The notes: generated by a model not told the origin, from the letters alone. 64,000 nt of DNA from Cololabis saira (GCF_033807715.1 NC_084610.1:6448769-6512768); one strand, 5' to 3'; positions 37,401-50,403 are shown, numbered from the stretch's first letter. Program-made: numbers and translations.

Positions 37401-38310
37401 GGGACATGGACCCAGAGTGAGGCTCTGTTCCATTTCATTTGGTTTGTCTTTATGTTGGTGGAAGTTTCAGTAGATTTCTAAGTGGCACAGCTACTTTGTA
37501 TGATAGAATGGTAAAAAATATATTTTGTAGTGCAAGAAATCAGTGGAAGTGGAGGAAAATGTGAGAACGACGCAAGGAATAAAAGACCAGGGAACAAAAG
37601 AAGTGTGAGCGTTATAAACCCGCATATGAACTCTTCCATGTGAAGACCAAGTGCCTGTTGCTGCTGCCTCACTACACCTTCCCTAACAACGCCTTCTTAG
37701 ACGGACTAACCGGGACACTATGTTTGTTTTTCTACAGACCCGGCTCTGTTTTGCTTTGACCTTTTTTTGCTTTAAATTCAGGACTCAAACACTCTTTTGT
37801 TTGTTTTTTAATCCAATCCAGCATTTGAGTCTCCTGTTTACCTGAGCTTTTACAACAAGACGATGATTTAAGGACCAGCAGACGGTCCTGAAATGACCAG
37901 CTTCCAGCGAATATTTGCAACAGGAGTTCAAATGTAGCAAAATTAGAAATAACTTAGCCTATGTTTGGCTATCGTTTCAGTGCACGCTTTTAGAGCCAGA
38001 CCCACAATGTTCACTCGATTGGGTCGACTTTTGATGCCGAAGTTGGAATGTTGGGGCTTGGTGGGAATAGCTTCTGCTGTCATCGACCACTGCATTATGG
38101 GAAGGTATGAAAGGTAGATTGCTCAGTTACATTTTTCCAGAAGTATATATATTTTGTATCCAGTCATGTTTGAATGAACAACTCCTAGGACTCCTAAGAA
38201 TGAGAATTTGCACAAGGTCACGTTCAGCTGGAAGTATGAGAATGTATTCACCTTCGACCGATGGCTCCACCAAACTGCTGTCACTTTTTCCCCGTGTTAA
38301 CTTTTCACTG
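34500..38310. other. Non-coding stretch, no gene seen
   Basis: AT-rich sequence with no recognisable exon or transposon. A GC-richer unique segment at about 37.27-37.47 kb, with CpGs and short open frames, is the only feature that stands out. Confidence 0.55.
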
Positions 38311-38314
38311 GAGC

Positions 38315-38326
38315 TCAATCTAGCTT
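38315..38326. repeat. Target site duplication, left copy
   Basis: TCAATCTAGCTT, identical to the copy on the far side of the L1-type insertion. Confidence 0.85.
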
Positions 38327-39015
38327 CTTTTTTTTTTTAACACTATATTCATTGACATTTTTTCAATTATTACAACAATACAGTTATATCTGTTAATAAA
38401 ATGTACAATAAAATAGAAAAAACAAAGAAAAAACACACAAGCATAGCAGACATAAAGATACAGAGACAAAAACCACGACATCAAAAAACATTACCCACAA
38501 AACTAAAAAAAAAACAAAAAAAAACCAACAGAATCCTCCCTACATTATCATTCAACAGAATCATCCAGTAGAGGTCCCAATGGATTACTCCTCATAAAAT
38601 GCATGAACTGTCCCCAGATTTCCCAAAAGTCATCAGATTTCCCTTTCATGGCATATATCCATTTCTCTAATGAAAGACAATTTGAGAGTTCTTTGTACCG
38701 TTGCTTGATGTCTGGTTTGTCTGGGTTCTTCCAAAACAATGCTTTTGTATGTTTAGCCTGGAGAAGAGAGTATGTTATCATACTCTTCTTTTTACTGTTT
38801 ATTTTGAAGTTATTAGGAAATATACCTAATATACACAATTGTAGACAAATAGGAATATCTTCTGAGATAATCTGATAAGATAACAAGTACTTCTTTCCAA
38901 AACTTTGCGATCTCTGGGCATTGCAATAAGCAGTGACATAATGTACCCCTCTCCACGTTGCACTTTACATATTGGTCCGGTATATTAGGATCAAAACGAT
39001 TAAGTAGAGAGGGAG
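38327..39015 (-). mobile_element. 5'-truncated L1-type LINE with target site duplications
   Basis: Minus-strand frames give the C-terminal end of an L1-like ORF2: FDPNIPDQYVKCNVERGTLC and HCLLQCPEIAKFWKEV (the cysteine/histidine knuckle). After a frameshift near 38.88 kb come IPICLQLCILGIFPNN, LLQAKHTKALFWKNPDKPDI and LEKWIYAMKGKSDDFWEIWG, then a stop at 38548. A poly-A tail (poly-T on plus) sits at the left end. The element is flanked by identical 12-base copies of TCAATCTAGCTT at 38315-38326 and 39016-39027. The 5' truncation, tail and duplication are classic marks of target-primed reverse transcription. Confidence 0.88.
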
Positions 39016-39027
39016 TCAATCTAGCTT
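39016..39027. repeat. Target site duplication, right copy
   Basis: TCAATCTAGCTT followed by TTTAA, consistent with an L1 endonuclease nick site. Confidence 0.85.
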
Positions 39028-39819
39028 TTTAATTTCATCAGTTTCTCACAGTGTGTTCAGATCATTTGTAACAGCTCCTTGGTTCCTCCAATACTTCACG
39101 TGTAACATTTGAGCTGAGTCCTGTTACCTTTCTAAGACTAGGTGGTACTCTGCAGACTCAAACCTCCACTGTTAATGGATGTAAAACTTAAAAACATCTT
39201 CAGCAAATGTTAGTGAGGTCACACTATTAAACCAAACTTTTTACAAAAATGTAAAATGTAATACACGAGTACAGCACAATCAAGTGGCTTTCCTTAGTCA
39301 GTCCAAAATAGCAAAATTTCACTGTAAAAAACTATAAAAAAAACTATACTAAGACATGTTTAAAAATAAGAACACATTACAAATTTCCTATCTAATATTG
39401 CTCATTTATGTGTTGCTTGTCTTTCATTATTGTGGGTTTTTCGTGTTGCTTCAAACATTCTAAGCCTGTGTTATGACCATTGATAGCCACGGCATAAAAA
39501 CTGTGTTTCAGTCTGTTTTTCTTGTAACCCTGAATACTTTCCAGAGGGAAACTGTTCAATGAGCCTTGGAATAATACACTTGCTTACTTTACTTCTTTTT
39601 ATTTATTTTTTGTATTTCATAAAGCTGTCAGTAACTCACACTTTTTACACATTTTCTCATGCATGGAGACTCTGATCACTGCCCTGTCGAAATATGAAGG
39701 CGCTAAATAAGAAGCCCGTAAACACTATAGCATCTAAGATAGTGCAGATAATAAGACTTTTATGGTACATGAGCTTTTTCTAAGACTTTTGTTCTTTGTT
39801 CTCTTTTAGTGTTAAAACT

Positions 39820-40215
39820 CCCTTTAAAGTCTCCTTTTTCATCCTTGTTTTTGTATTTCAGTTTTAACCTTGTACCTCTGTTCTGTGATTTTGCCTCCTG
39901 TTTTCTTTTAAAATACTTTCCTCTTTTTTGTAGTTCAGCTTGCTTCTTGTTCTGCCCCTCAAATTCGTCATTTGTTGTTTGTTGACAGGGTCTATATATC
40001 CTACCAGATTTTGTTTATTCAGTGCCACATCTTTATCTTTATGTGTTGTTTACTCAATATGTTCATTAAGTGTATGGGGAGACTTGTTTCCTAGCACCAG
40101 TTTGGATTACCTGCCACAGCAGCACCTTGAGGTGTATTTTGTGAGTAATTATTAAAGTCCTTTTATGTAAATTAACCTGCCTCCTCCTGAAGTCTTCACT
40201 GGTTCTCCCCTACTG
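39820..40215 (+). repeat. Fish interspersed repeat, 3'-tail type
   Basis: The sequence runs through CCAGTTTGGATTACCTGCC, CTTGAGGTGTATTTTGTGAG, TTATTAAAGTCC and CCTGCCTCCTCCTGAAGTC. It resembles the tail of a high-copy retroelement-derived fish repeat. The family name is not certain. Confidence 0.45.
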
Positions 40216-42854
40216 CACATAAATTCACACTGATTGGTAATGGCATTTTAAAAATACACTTGATTTTTGTGCCATTGATGTGCTTTTTTATAATTTATCC
40301 ACTTTTGTTAAATATAAACAGTGATGAATTTAAAAGTTGTGTATAAATAAGAATTACCGTATATAAGCCTATTCAGTTCCTTTAAGACACACACATACAT
40401 ACATAATGCACTTTAAGACCTCTCCCCCCCCAATTTAGTGCAAGAATAAACAGCAGTGAGCGAAAAGAAAAGAGCAAATGTGTCATTAATAAAAAGAAAG
40501 ATGAGCTAATTGTGTTGCATGCCCTGGAAAAATCAAAAATCCATTAGAGAGAGGTAAAAGGATGCGGAACATGGCTTTTTGAAAAACAGATGATGTCTCA
40601 CAAAAGAAGAAAAGCAAGAGCGCTTTTACCTTTAATTTGGGCCTATATCCTTGATTTAAGATGGTCTTCTTGTTCAACTGTGTGTGTGTGCGTGCATGTG
40701 TGTGCGTGCGTGTGTGTGTGTTTGTGTGTGTGTTTTATGCATGTTATTGTTGTACTCTGCTTAATGCATGCCAGTGACTCAGGCAACTTTATCTAATCTC
40801 CATAAATGACCATAGAGTTCAGGAAGGTCACACACACACGCACATATGCACACACTCTCACACAAACACATCTCCATGAGAGAGAGCATAAGGAGACAAT
40901 AATTGAGAGAAATTAGAAGAAATGATGGAAGGGACTGGTCAAAGTAAAGAGAATGAGAGAGACAGAGAGGACTCTGGGGTGAAACAATTAGCTCTGTCAT
41001 TTAGTATTTACTCTGCTTTTCCAGCTCTGAAAGGTCAGTGTACTCCTACAAAAGAAAGTCATTTTCCTACGCAGGAAATAACACACAAGGTTTTTTTTCT
41101 CTGAGAGAGACCAGAATGATAGCAGCGTATTCACTCCAAATTTTGACATAACATGTGCGCTCCAAACTTGGCAAAATGTGGCATAATACAAGGACTCTGA
41201 AAGCGAGGCGGTACACTGGGACGCAGTCATGAATAATTTCATCAATTACACATGTTCTTTTTCTTCTCACGCATCAAAATATCCTGCATAAAAAAAGTAG
41301 AGGATTAACGATGATTTGTACATGTCCACACACTTCTGGTGAGCAGAAACACAAGAGTATCAGACTTCTGCATGAAACAGACAAGAGAAATCAGTTAACG
41401 TGTTAAAATCAGGTTAATGGGCGTTCGCTTTTAGGTAAAACACCTCAGGTGCAGCTGTGATGAGTAGGATGAGGAATTAAAAGGCATGTAATCTATAGCT
41501 CATCTTTTCAGGGTGTGCATCTGTGTTAATGAGAGTATGAACACGCAGGTACAATTGGGACTGCTTTCATGCTGTCACAAAGATCTTTCTTTTATTGTCA
41601 GGTCTGGTAATTCCCCCCTCTTTCTGTTTAGCCCTCATGTTTTTGATTTTTCTGTCTTCTTCATCTTTTGTTTTTGATCCACGCATGAAACCTGGTCAGA
41701 GCAGTCTCAGGGGTGTGTCATCATTTTGCAAATGTGCGTACCTAAACGCGAGCGTGTGGGGGTGATGACACTGCCCTTTGTGTCTTTGAGGCCATCTGGA
41801 GTCGCCACATGTGGGGAAAGTTAGCCTTACATGTTGCACATTCACAAGAGAAAACATCAGAGGGAATTTTAAAATGAAATCCAGCTGGAAACATTTCTAA
41901 ATTTCTAAAATTATTTTCCCTGCATACTGTTTATTTGTATTTACAGTGGAACAGGTGTTGTGACAGTAAGGGTGTACGAATACAGGGAAAAACAAGGTTG
42001 TGTTTGTGTTCCTGTGGAAAATACATAATTTCTGAGTTGTCGGGCAGACTTTATTCGTTGGCCATGCTCACTTACATGCCTTTTTGTTTGTGGAAGGGAC
42101 TTTGGTTTGGTTACAGAAGAAATAATGACCAAATGTCTCGAAACAGCACCGTAGATTAATTTATGTGGGTGAAAAATTAAGCGTTAGCAACACTGTATGA
42201 AAGGGAAAAGTACCAGTTTTTGTATGGAAGCATTTTTGATTTATTTAACAATTAGTCTTTTGTAACAAATTTCCATAAAAGGTTTTATATGTGATGTAAA
42301 ATTTCTCCGAGAAAGAACCACATCACCCTGCCCTTGGCTTATGTAACGCAGCACAATGACACGAACAAAGTAGAGAAATCTGGATATAAGGATTTTTTTT
42401 CTTTCTTTCTTCTTTTCTTTAATTTTCATTACTTTTCTCTTTGGGGAGTTCCTGAAAGCTTGTGAACTGTGTTGGCAGCCCTGCACATAGGTATGGAAGT
42501 ACAGCAAATCACAGCACATTATTCTGACTGCAGTAGTTAATTTGAACGTGTTACTTGAAAATCCGCCATCATGCATGAATGGAATTACTTTGGTTATTGC
42601 AGTTTCACATTCTGCAAATGTGACCCGTCTTTATCTTCAAAAACCTTTTTTTTTTTTTTTTAAACAACAGTAGGGGGTGTGACATTCTGTCATGTTTCTA
42701 AGGAAGTGTTCAGCACACTTGACATGACCATGTGCACCTCCTACATTCATTGAAAACCTTTGGAAAAATTATGAGAAATATGCATACAGTTTTAGCTTCT
42801 ACTCAGACAAAAATCTCTCAAAAGTTTTCTATTGAGGTATTGTTGTACATCTAA

Positions 42855-42860
<6 letters not shown>
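40216..42860. other. Non-coding stretch, no gene seen
   Basis: AT-rich, with imperfect GT and CA runs at about 40.68-40.73 and 40.83-40.87 kb and a poly-T run at 42.65 kb. No exon or transposon coding is recognised. Confidence 0.6.

Positions 42861-42939
<79 letters not shown>
42861..42939. repeat. (AC)n microsatellite, about 79 bp
   Basis: A pure dinucleotide array, and the only long one in CA orientation on the plus strand. Confidence 0.99.
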
Positions 42940-42940
<1 letters not shown>

Positions 42941-43185
42941 CTAGAGATGTTGTCAGGATATTATCCTGGGTTGCCCTTTCATACAACAGGCGGTGGCCTG
43001 TATCAGACAGTCTCAAACAGCAGGAAGTCAGGGTGGCACCTGGGCGGAGTAAGAGCTGGTACAAATAGCAAATAACATGCAGTCATGCAGCTGGATCATT
43101 GTTGCCTGAGAAATAATCACAATGCTCAAGTGCACACTGTGAATCCTCTATAGTTAACAAGCAGTGATACACATAGAAACAAAAG

Positions 43186-43223
43186 AGCATTACACTAACT
43201 TTGTCCAAAGTTAGTGTAATGCT
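43186..43223. repeat. Perfect 38-bp hairpin (18-base arms, 2-base spacer)
   Basis: AGCATTACACTAACTTTG, then TC, then its exact reverse complement. It lies just before a fish interspersed repeat and may be a foldback formed at its edge. Confidence 0.85.
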
Positions 43224-43254
43224 TCACCAGTTTTGACATTATAATTCTCACATA

Positions 43255-43700
43255 GACTAAGACTGAACTTTATTGATCCCTTTGGGAAATTCAGTCTCCG
43301 GCAGAATATACACCAAGACTCAGCACACAGAGGGTAAAAAAGAAAAGAAATATAAAAACACAAGATTGGATAACAAAATATATGCTCTTAGAGAAAATAA
43401 AAGTGAACAGTGGATAATTGACCAAGTTATTTAGTAAGTTTAAATTAAATTAGGTTACTACACTGCGGTTGACAGATTATTCCACATATGATGACCATTT
43501 TTTGACGGATGAGTAAATGTTGCTGTTGAATAAAAGACAAAACAGCAACTGTTTAATATATGAGGTGGATAGAGGCTACCTAATACCTCATCCCCCCAAG
43601 TGAGGAGTTGCCCAGCCTGATGGCCTGAGAGACAAAGCAGTTCTAACAACATACACCTCCTACAAGTAACGTAGAAAAAGTTTTAGGCTGCAGCACGAGT
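43255..43700 (+). repeat. Fish interspersed repeat with TTTATTGATCCC motif
   Basis: ACTTTATTGATCCCTTTGGG and, further on, GAGGAGTTGCCCAGCCTGAT, GGCCTGAGAGACAAAGCAG. These strings recur in high-copy teleost repeats. The family is not assigned and the ends are approximate. Confidence 0.45.
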
Positions 43701-43892
43701 TTGAGAACAGGTTGTGCTGATGGAGACGGAGAGCAATACATTCATTTAAGAGTGCAGCTGATAAAAGGTGAACCAGACAAGGGGGAGGGGGAAACAGGGT
43801 TGGGGCTTTATTTAGGTGTTAAGCAAGCTGCCAAATGGGGTGAATAATAGATGTGAGGGAACAGAGGATAAAAAGAGGAGAGGACGTAGTGA

Positions 43893-43926
43893 TGGATGGA
43901 TGGATGGGTGAATGAATGGATGCATG
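43893..43926. repeat. (GATG)n imperfect tandem repeat
   Basis: GATGGATGGATGGATGGGTG followed by AATGAATGGATGCATG. Confidence 0.8.
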
Positions 43927-43929
43927 ATA

Positions 43930-46307
43930 GGCAGGGATGAAATGCCTTAACCCCCCATTAACCCCCAGCGCTCAACGTATGTAATTTTTCTCACGAATAA
44001 GGATGTTTGGTGTTTTAAGCATGTCTAGACTACAGCCACTGAAGAGGCAGAGTCATATACGTAAGCTGGGGAAGCAGTTGTGTAAATGTTGTGCGTTGAA
44101 GACGGCTGTGATGGAGCAGGATGTAACCGCGCTTTGACTCGATCATTCATGCATTTAGAAGTGAGCATCCACACAAACAGCACTGTACAGAGAAGAAAAA
44201 GCACACGGCCTTCTGACTGTGAACAAGAAAACAATGTTCCGCTCTGCAGAGCGCTCCTGTCTCTCTTTCACCTTTTCCTCTCAACATCTTTTATCTTTCT
44301 CTTTCATCCCCGGCTGAGTCCCGTCGGGTCCGAGCCCCGAGCAGCTGAGCTCGTCCTCTGTCGACTCCAGTTGGACACACACATACAGTAGCACATTAGC
44401 ATTCATGCCCCCCATCGACACACTCGTGTACCCTCAACACCGCCTCCATTAAATGTTTCTGTCATTTCATTTGTTTGAATCAAGACCCTTAAGAGTGTAT
44501 ACAAACACTGACCTTGAGACTCAGGAGATTAGACACTTGAACCAAGACTAAAGAAAGAAACGTCCTCTCAGAGAGGGAACCTTGTGGAGATGGGAAGCAG
44601 GCACTTGAGGGAAAATTAAATCTTTACAAAGATGCTGCTGGGGGCATTGAGAAAATATTGTTTTCTGTGTAAATACATACACATTGAACTGGCTCTGTTA
44701 GCTCACTAAATTTTAATGTATTTTTTAGGTATGTTCATTTATGTGTTTAAAATGTTTAAGAGGCGTCCTCTGGGAGGCTTAAAATAAGTTTACTTGTATT
44801 TATTTATTTTTTGTCATTGGAAGAGGTTTCACAAAAAAAGATTCAAAATGTTAAATTGTCATTTATCTGAAAGTTGTCTTTCTACTCACCATCATTTTCC
44901 ATCAGTTAAGATATACAAAAAACGATAAAATACTAACACAATATTGTTCAACAATCAGATAGTAAAAACATGGTGTGCATTTGAAGCAGTTAAAAGCCAG
45001 ACTGTGACCTTTTGTCACATTTCCCTTAATTACTTCTATGAAGGGATTTTAGGCCCAATCAAGAGGTAGAAGGTGACCAGTTTGGCAGGTATGCCCGTAA
45101 AAGAGGCAACCCAGTGCAGTGTAGAGCCTTGCATTCGTGTTGAATCCTGTCTCGAGAACCTGCAGTTTTGGGAAGAAATGTCTAAGTCAAAGCTGTAGGG
45201 GAAAATGTTTTAGCTGCCAGCAAACAGATGCAGTCCTGTGCTCCAATAAAACAGGGATAATAAACACCAATGCAGAATCAGCAAGTATGAAAGCCAAAAT
45301 CAGTCACATGTGACTCTCTTATGATGCCTATAGTGACACATAAAGTGCAGTGTCATCTCACAGCAGGAAGGTTCCCTTTTAAGGATTTTGGGACATTTAT
45401 GTGTGGAAGTTGCATGTTTTCAGTGTATTTTCATGTTGTTTTTTTTCATATACGTTAGCTTCCTCCCATAGTTGGATAGTCATGTATGTTTGCACTTGAT
45501 TGATTAATGATTCTAATATTTTCTTAAACCCTGAACAGGATGCAACTGGAAAATCTTTTAAAAAAATTAAGAAATGCATGGAGTTTTGGTATTCATTTGA
45601 CTTCAACTCTCATGATTTATTAAAATGATGGCAGCAGACAAAGGCACGGGCACGTGAATCAGACTTACACTCACACATTGCGCAGGTTAAAAAAAAAGAT
45701 GAAAGAATCAATCATTCACAACTTTCTCAAAAAACCACAGGTTGTGTCACAGAGGGAGAGAGGGGATAAAAGGCGAGGGAAAGCACGAATGAAAGAGAGG
45801 TAAAGCGGCAGGGTGACTGAGTGGCAGTGCAGATCGCTTGCCAAGCTCACTGTCACTGGCACTTAAAGAGCAGACACACACATGAAAACAGAGAGAAACA
45901 CACTGTTTATTTGTAGCGCTGCAGTCTGTTTACACGTACATGTGACAAGTAGCTGAATTATTATAGATACATTTAAAGAATATCTTTTAAAAAAAAAAAT
46001 ACAGGTAAATTGTTGAATTAAATGTTTTAAAACACACACAAACCCAAGAACATACGTACAAGTTAATGATGTGCTGCTGAAACTTTCCTCCCGACACTGT
46101 ACCAGCCTGGTTACCGTAGCGCCCAGGGCCTGCTACTCAGACAACTGAGAAACGCACACGCGGAGCCGCACACACAGCAACACGCGGTGGGCAACGGTGT
46201 ACAAGTGACTGCGGGTGCCCACATCAAAATGCAGGTTGGAGGTTTGACATTCCTGGAGGCTGTGTCCGTCTAGCCAGTTAGGCGGAGGACAGCCAATAAC
46301 ACACAAG

Positions 46308-46310
<3 letters not shown>
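43930..46310. other. Non-coding stretch, no gene seen
   Basis: Mostly AT-rich. The block at about 44.08-44.36 kb is CpG-richer, with open frames on both strands but no recognisable protein; it may be regulatory. Confidence 0.55.
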
Positions 46311-46338
<28 letters not shown>

Positions 46339-46495
46339 CGCCCTGACTATCTGATGAGGCTAATGCTGATTCAAGTCAATAGTGAGGAAAAAAAGATTTT
46401 AAATGTTCCACATCTCACCTGTGTATATGTGTGTGTTCATGTGTATTAGATGTGCGGGGTGTGGATGTATGTGTGTTCCTTGATCCTTGTCTCTG

Positions 46496-46614
<119 letters not shown>

Positions 46615-47329
46615 TATAACTGTAATGAAGCAGTCTGAGAGATTATCACAGTTGGGCTCTTGCAGACCTCAAGGTTAAAGGAGCACAAAGGCAGAGCTGA
46701 CAGTGTGTTGGCTATGTCTGTAATTGTGCGCAATGCCTTTGTGTATGTACGTTGGGATATATGTGTGCTTATCTCCATTTTTTTGGGGGGGGCGGGTAAA
46801 AATTGAGGTCAAGACAGAGGGTGAGATTACGACTGGGAATCAGTTGTACTGGTGATTGATGGGGAGAAAGTGGATTTATAAATCAATGAAGAAAGCAATA
46901 CATATATTCAAGTAAATATTGAAAAACTATTGGTGTTTTTCTCATTTAGTGTTTTTCTAAGTGCAGGATATCCTCCAGCTTTTTCAATATGTCCATAGTC
47001 TAGTCTTTAAGATCAGTATTGAAGTACTGTGTTCCAAAAATGTTAACCTGTCCAATGATTAAAACTGTAAGACCTTTTTTTTCTCCCTTGCACTGATGTG
47101 CTGGCATCCCATAAGAGAAGTGATGAGATCAGAAAAGTGTTGTATTGTCAATAACATGCACAGTTAAACTGTAAAAGATGGACATGGCCCCCAGACCACG
47201 GATGAAAATATCACTGAGGGAAGCTAAAGGCGCTCTTTTCAATAGATTAATCGAATGTTCATTTCTCTCAAGAAATTGGTGATTCCCAGTAAATAAATCC
47301 CAGTGTGGTTTCAAAAGTGACCCTTCCCC

Positions 47330-47790
47330 TGAAATGGCCAGGCTGTCTGTTACAGAAGCTGTAAGAGCAATAAGAGCTGTGTGTCAGTCCTTAGTGCTTA
47401 TCCTTCTAGACCATGACATACTACTGTCTGTCCTCTCAAACATGGGCATCTTCAGCATATCCTGTTCTAAGTTCCCATGCTGTCTCCCTGGGTGTTCCTT
47501 TAAAGTGTCATTGCAAGAACAAATTACTTCCTACCATCCCCTCTCCCCAGGGGTCCCCCAGGGCTCGATGCGTGAGCCTCTTCTCATTGCCATATACACC
47601 AATTATCAACCACAATATCAACATAATTATTTCTGTTGTTGCTCCAGTTATCTTTCTCTGGCAATATTGCCTCTGTGTCATTACAAAAAACTAAAAATTT
47701 GGATGCACCTGGCTCAATATGCCACCCAACTCTTCATACATGCCATGGTTATATCATGCCTTGACTGCTTTTTATATACATACTTTCTTT
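47330..47790 (+). mobile_element. L2/CR1-type LINE reverse-transcriptase remnant
   Basis: The translated stretch reads LVLILLDHDILLSVLSNMGI, then SFKVSLQEQITS, then LSPGVPQGSMREPLLIAIYT, and later ATQLFIHAMVISCLDC. These follow the order of L2-like RT: D...HD-ILL, GVPQGS-x-GPLLF and the KL-HAFV-SRLDYCN block. The catalytic region is partly deleted and the F/Y-x-DD core is missing, so the copy is dead. Confidence 0.7.
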
Positions 47791-48009
47791 GAGAAAAGGA
47801 AAGGGCTGCCACTGCTATCAACATTTTCTGGATGCTCTGAAAAAGATCCACGAGAATCAGAACAGCATCAGATGGAAAACTTCCCTCAAAAATGTTGGAA
47901 ATGCTCTGTCAGTGCACAACAGTGTTCATATTATGCATGACCACAAGCATGTGCCTTTAATTGCTCTGCTGACTAATTTTGGTTTGGAAGCAATGTCATC
48001 ATAAATTGT

Positions 48010-49440
48010 GTTCAAATCAGGAACAAACAAGCAACATGTCCAGTCTGCAATAATACTTGTCGGTAGGTTTTGAAAGAAAAAGCAAGTTTAATGAGATAAA
48101 GATGTTAACAATTCAGCATATCTGCTTGTTTTTGATGAAAAAAAGTGATTTAGATTTTGTTAGCATGCATCCCAAGAAAACATCCAAAAGATTAAAACCT
48201 TTCCAGGAGTAAACGTGTTCAGTCTTTATTGATAACTTACAGTTTGAAACCTGTTCAGTTAAAATTGGAACTTCTCTGGAGCTAAAGGAAGACGACACTC
48301 TTTTTATTACTGTATGTGCTTGAAGGGTTTCTTTTGGTGTCTATGACTGCTTAGTCAACCTTGCCAAATGGCCTCTGAAGTTTTTAATGTCGCTCATTCA
48401 ATTAAAGTTCGGGTGGGAGCTGAACCTGGGGGGCAATAAGTCACTTATTGGTATTATCCTGCCCCGCTAATTACTGAAGCATTGAACTTTAATTAATATC
48501 TCAGCATGGTTGTGTGTGTTAAAGCTTGCAAATGTGTGTGTGTGTGTGTGTGTGATGGTGCGTGTGCATGCATGTTTGCTTCTCCATGCAGTTGTGCTGC
48601 TTTATCTCAAGCAATCTCTTTCGAACATTCGTTCATACACACTCATGTACACACATGAAGCAGTGGCTGACATTTGGCGGTGTCTCGGGTCATGAGAGAG
48701 ACGCTGACATCATGAACCGGCGGAGGCTAGCGGTGCTGTTAGCATTAGCATAATTATCTTCCTTATCAGGCACGGTGAAGACCACGTCCAACAACAGAGA
48801 TGACACCAATGACAGAAACCCCAGTTCACTAGATTAGTGTTCCTCATGGGGGCGGCTTTTCTGTAAATTTAATGATTTTATAAAACAGTGGTGTGGATTA
48901 ATCACTCAAAGTGTAAATTTCCTCTCAGAAGCTGCAGTCCATGCTCAGGATAACTGTTCATTTAAGTACTAAATATATCATACTGATGTAAAAATACAGA
49001 GCTCAATCATTTCGAATGACAATGTTAGGTAACTGAATAAAAGCGTGTTTAGAAATGCTTAAATGCCAGTGAAGGTGCAGTGCATGTGAAAGTTATCTGG
49101 AGCCTGCGTGCATCTGTGTGTGCAGGTATTGTGTGAGTCATCATACCTACTGGGCTTTGCCTTGAGCTAGTGAAGTCCTTCACTTCCCTTTGCCCAGAGC
49201 TTTGCCCTGGCCGCGACTGCTGCGGAGCACAATGAGAGACTTGCATCACTAAAACAGCTGTCCTGATGTGAACAGCAGCTTCTTGCATGTGCAAAAAATA
49301 CTTTGATTTTCATCCTTTCTCGCTTCACTTTGGTGAGCCTTACATCAACACTTTGAAAACTTTGTTCTCTCTCAGTTTGGTAGGATATAAAGACTAAAGG
49401 TTTGCTTTTGTACTTGACCTTTCCAAACCAAGTTGTGTGC
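48010..49440. other. Non-coding stretch, no gene seen
   Basis: AT-rich unique DNA. The piece at about 48.36-48.50 kb is GC-richer, with several ATTA cores and inverted AATTAAAGTTC/GAACTTTAATT, and could be a regulatory element. Confidence 0.55.
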
Positions 49441-49442
49441 TC

Positions 49443-49448
<6 letters not shown>

Positions 49449-49489
<41 letters not shown>
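49449..49489. repeat. (AT)n microsatellite
   Basis: About 20 AT units directly abutting the long palindrome. Confidence 0.95.
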
Positions 49490-49491
<2 letters not shown>

Positions 49492-49513
49492 CTTGAGAGT
49501 ATTTATTGTTTTG

Positions 49514-49549
<36 letters not shown>

Positions 49550-49578
49550 CAAAACAATAAATACTCTCAAGATAATAT
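49485..49578. repeat. Perfect 94-bp AT-rich palindrome
   Basis: Left arm ATATTATCTTGAGAGTATTT then ATTGTTTTGTTTTTTATATA mirrors the right arm base for base around position 49531.5, with 47-base arms and no spacer. The centre is a (TA)n run; the outer parts are unique sequence, so it is a true inverted duplication and not just a TA array. Confidence 0.95.
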
Positions 49579-49796
49579 GATTTGCAGAAGAAGACAGGTT
49601 GCCTCTCAATGATCGTTTTATACTCTAGCTCATCTAAATGAGCGACATCCCAGTCTGATGTGAGTGGACAGTGTGACTACTGCTCCAAACTTGAATATTA
49701 ACTCATCCTATGTCACTAAGTGAAATCACACCGATGTTATCTGTAATAATTTAGACATTTCTGATATTTATTCATTGGAAGAATGTATTATTATTA

Positions 49797-49818
49797 TTTC
49801 ATAATAGGTCCCCTTTAA
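49797..49818 (-). mobile_element. TTAA-type transposon end, inverted copy
   Basis: The reverse complement reads TTAAAGGGGACCTATTATG, matching the end of the candidate element at 31642. The partner end is not found; the palindrome about 220 bp to the left may be internal to the same element. Confidence 0.4.
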
Positions 49819-50403
49819 GCGTTGTTACCATTCCAGTGGTTCACAAATATGATGGTCTTTGTATTTTCCCTCCTTTCTCACTTCTTTCATCCCACTCTTC
49901 ACTTTCATCCTTTCTTGCTGATAGACTCACCCAATTGTCTTCACCCGTCCTCCCGCCCACCACCGTTTTCGTCCCTCTCTGTGGTCGTTTCATGTGTGCT
50001 GATCTCACCTTGGCTGTTTGAAGCCCAAAGAGCAGGCGGAAGGCGGTTCAGGATCACGCCACTGAAGACCCAGACACATCTGAGACACGGAGGATGGCTC
50101 ATGGATCGGTGGATAGATAGATGAAGACCGTAAATATCTGTATCTGCAGGAAGACAAAGAAACAAAAGACAGGTACGTGGACTGCCTTTCATGTCCATCT
50201 TTAATGCCAATCATCTGCAGATGTCACCAGTTGTTCTTGCCAGCCAATCCCCCCACCTCCCCGCACACACACGCAAACACACACACGCAAACACACACAA
50301 TAACACACTGAGTGCCCATTCAGTCACCTTGCCACAGGCTCTGTCCTCCTGCTTCAAGCCCACACTGTCTGTGAGTGTATTGAGTCGCTTCAATCAATGG
50401 TTA

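Noticed and set aside
47780..48003. Sequence resembling a CARD helix (GCHCYQHFLDALKKIHENQ)
   Set aside because: Only one short helix-like match from memory. The frame is short and adjoins a dead LINE, so it is not enough to call a CARD pseudogene.
49449..49489. (AT)n run as part of the palindrome
   Set aside because: The long arms already end at 49485 and 49578; the right flank has no matching (AT)n, so the run is a separate microsatellite.
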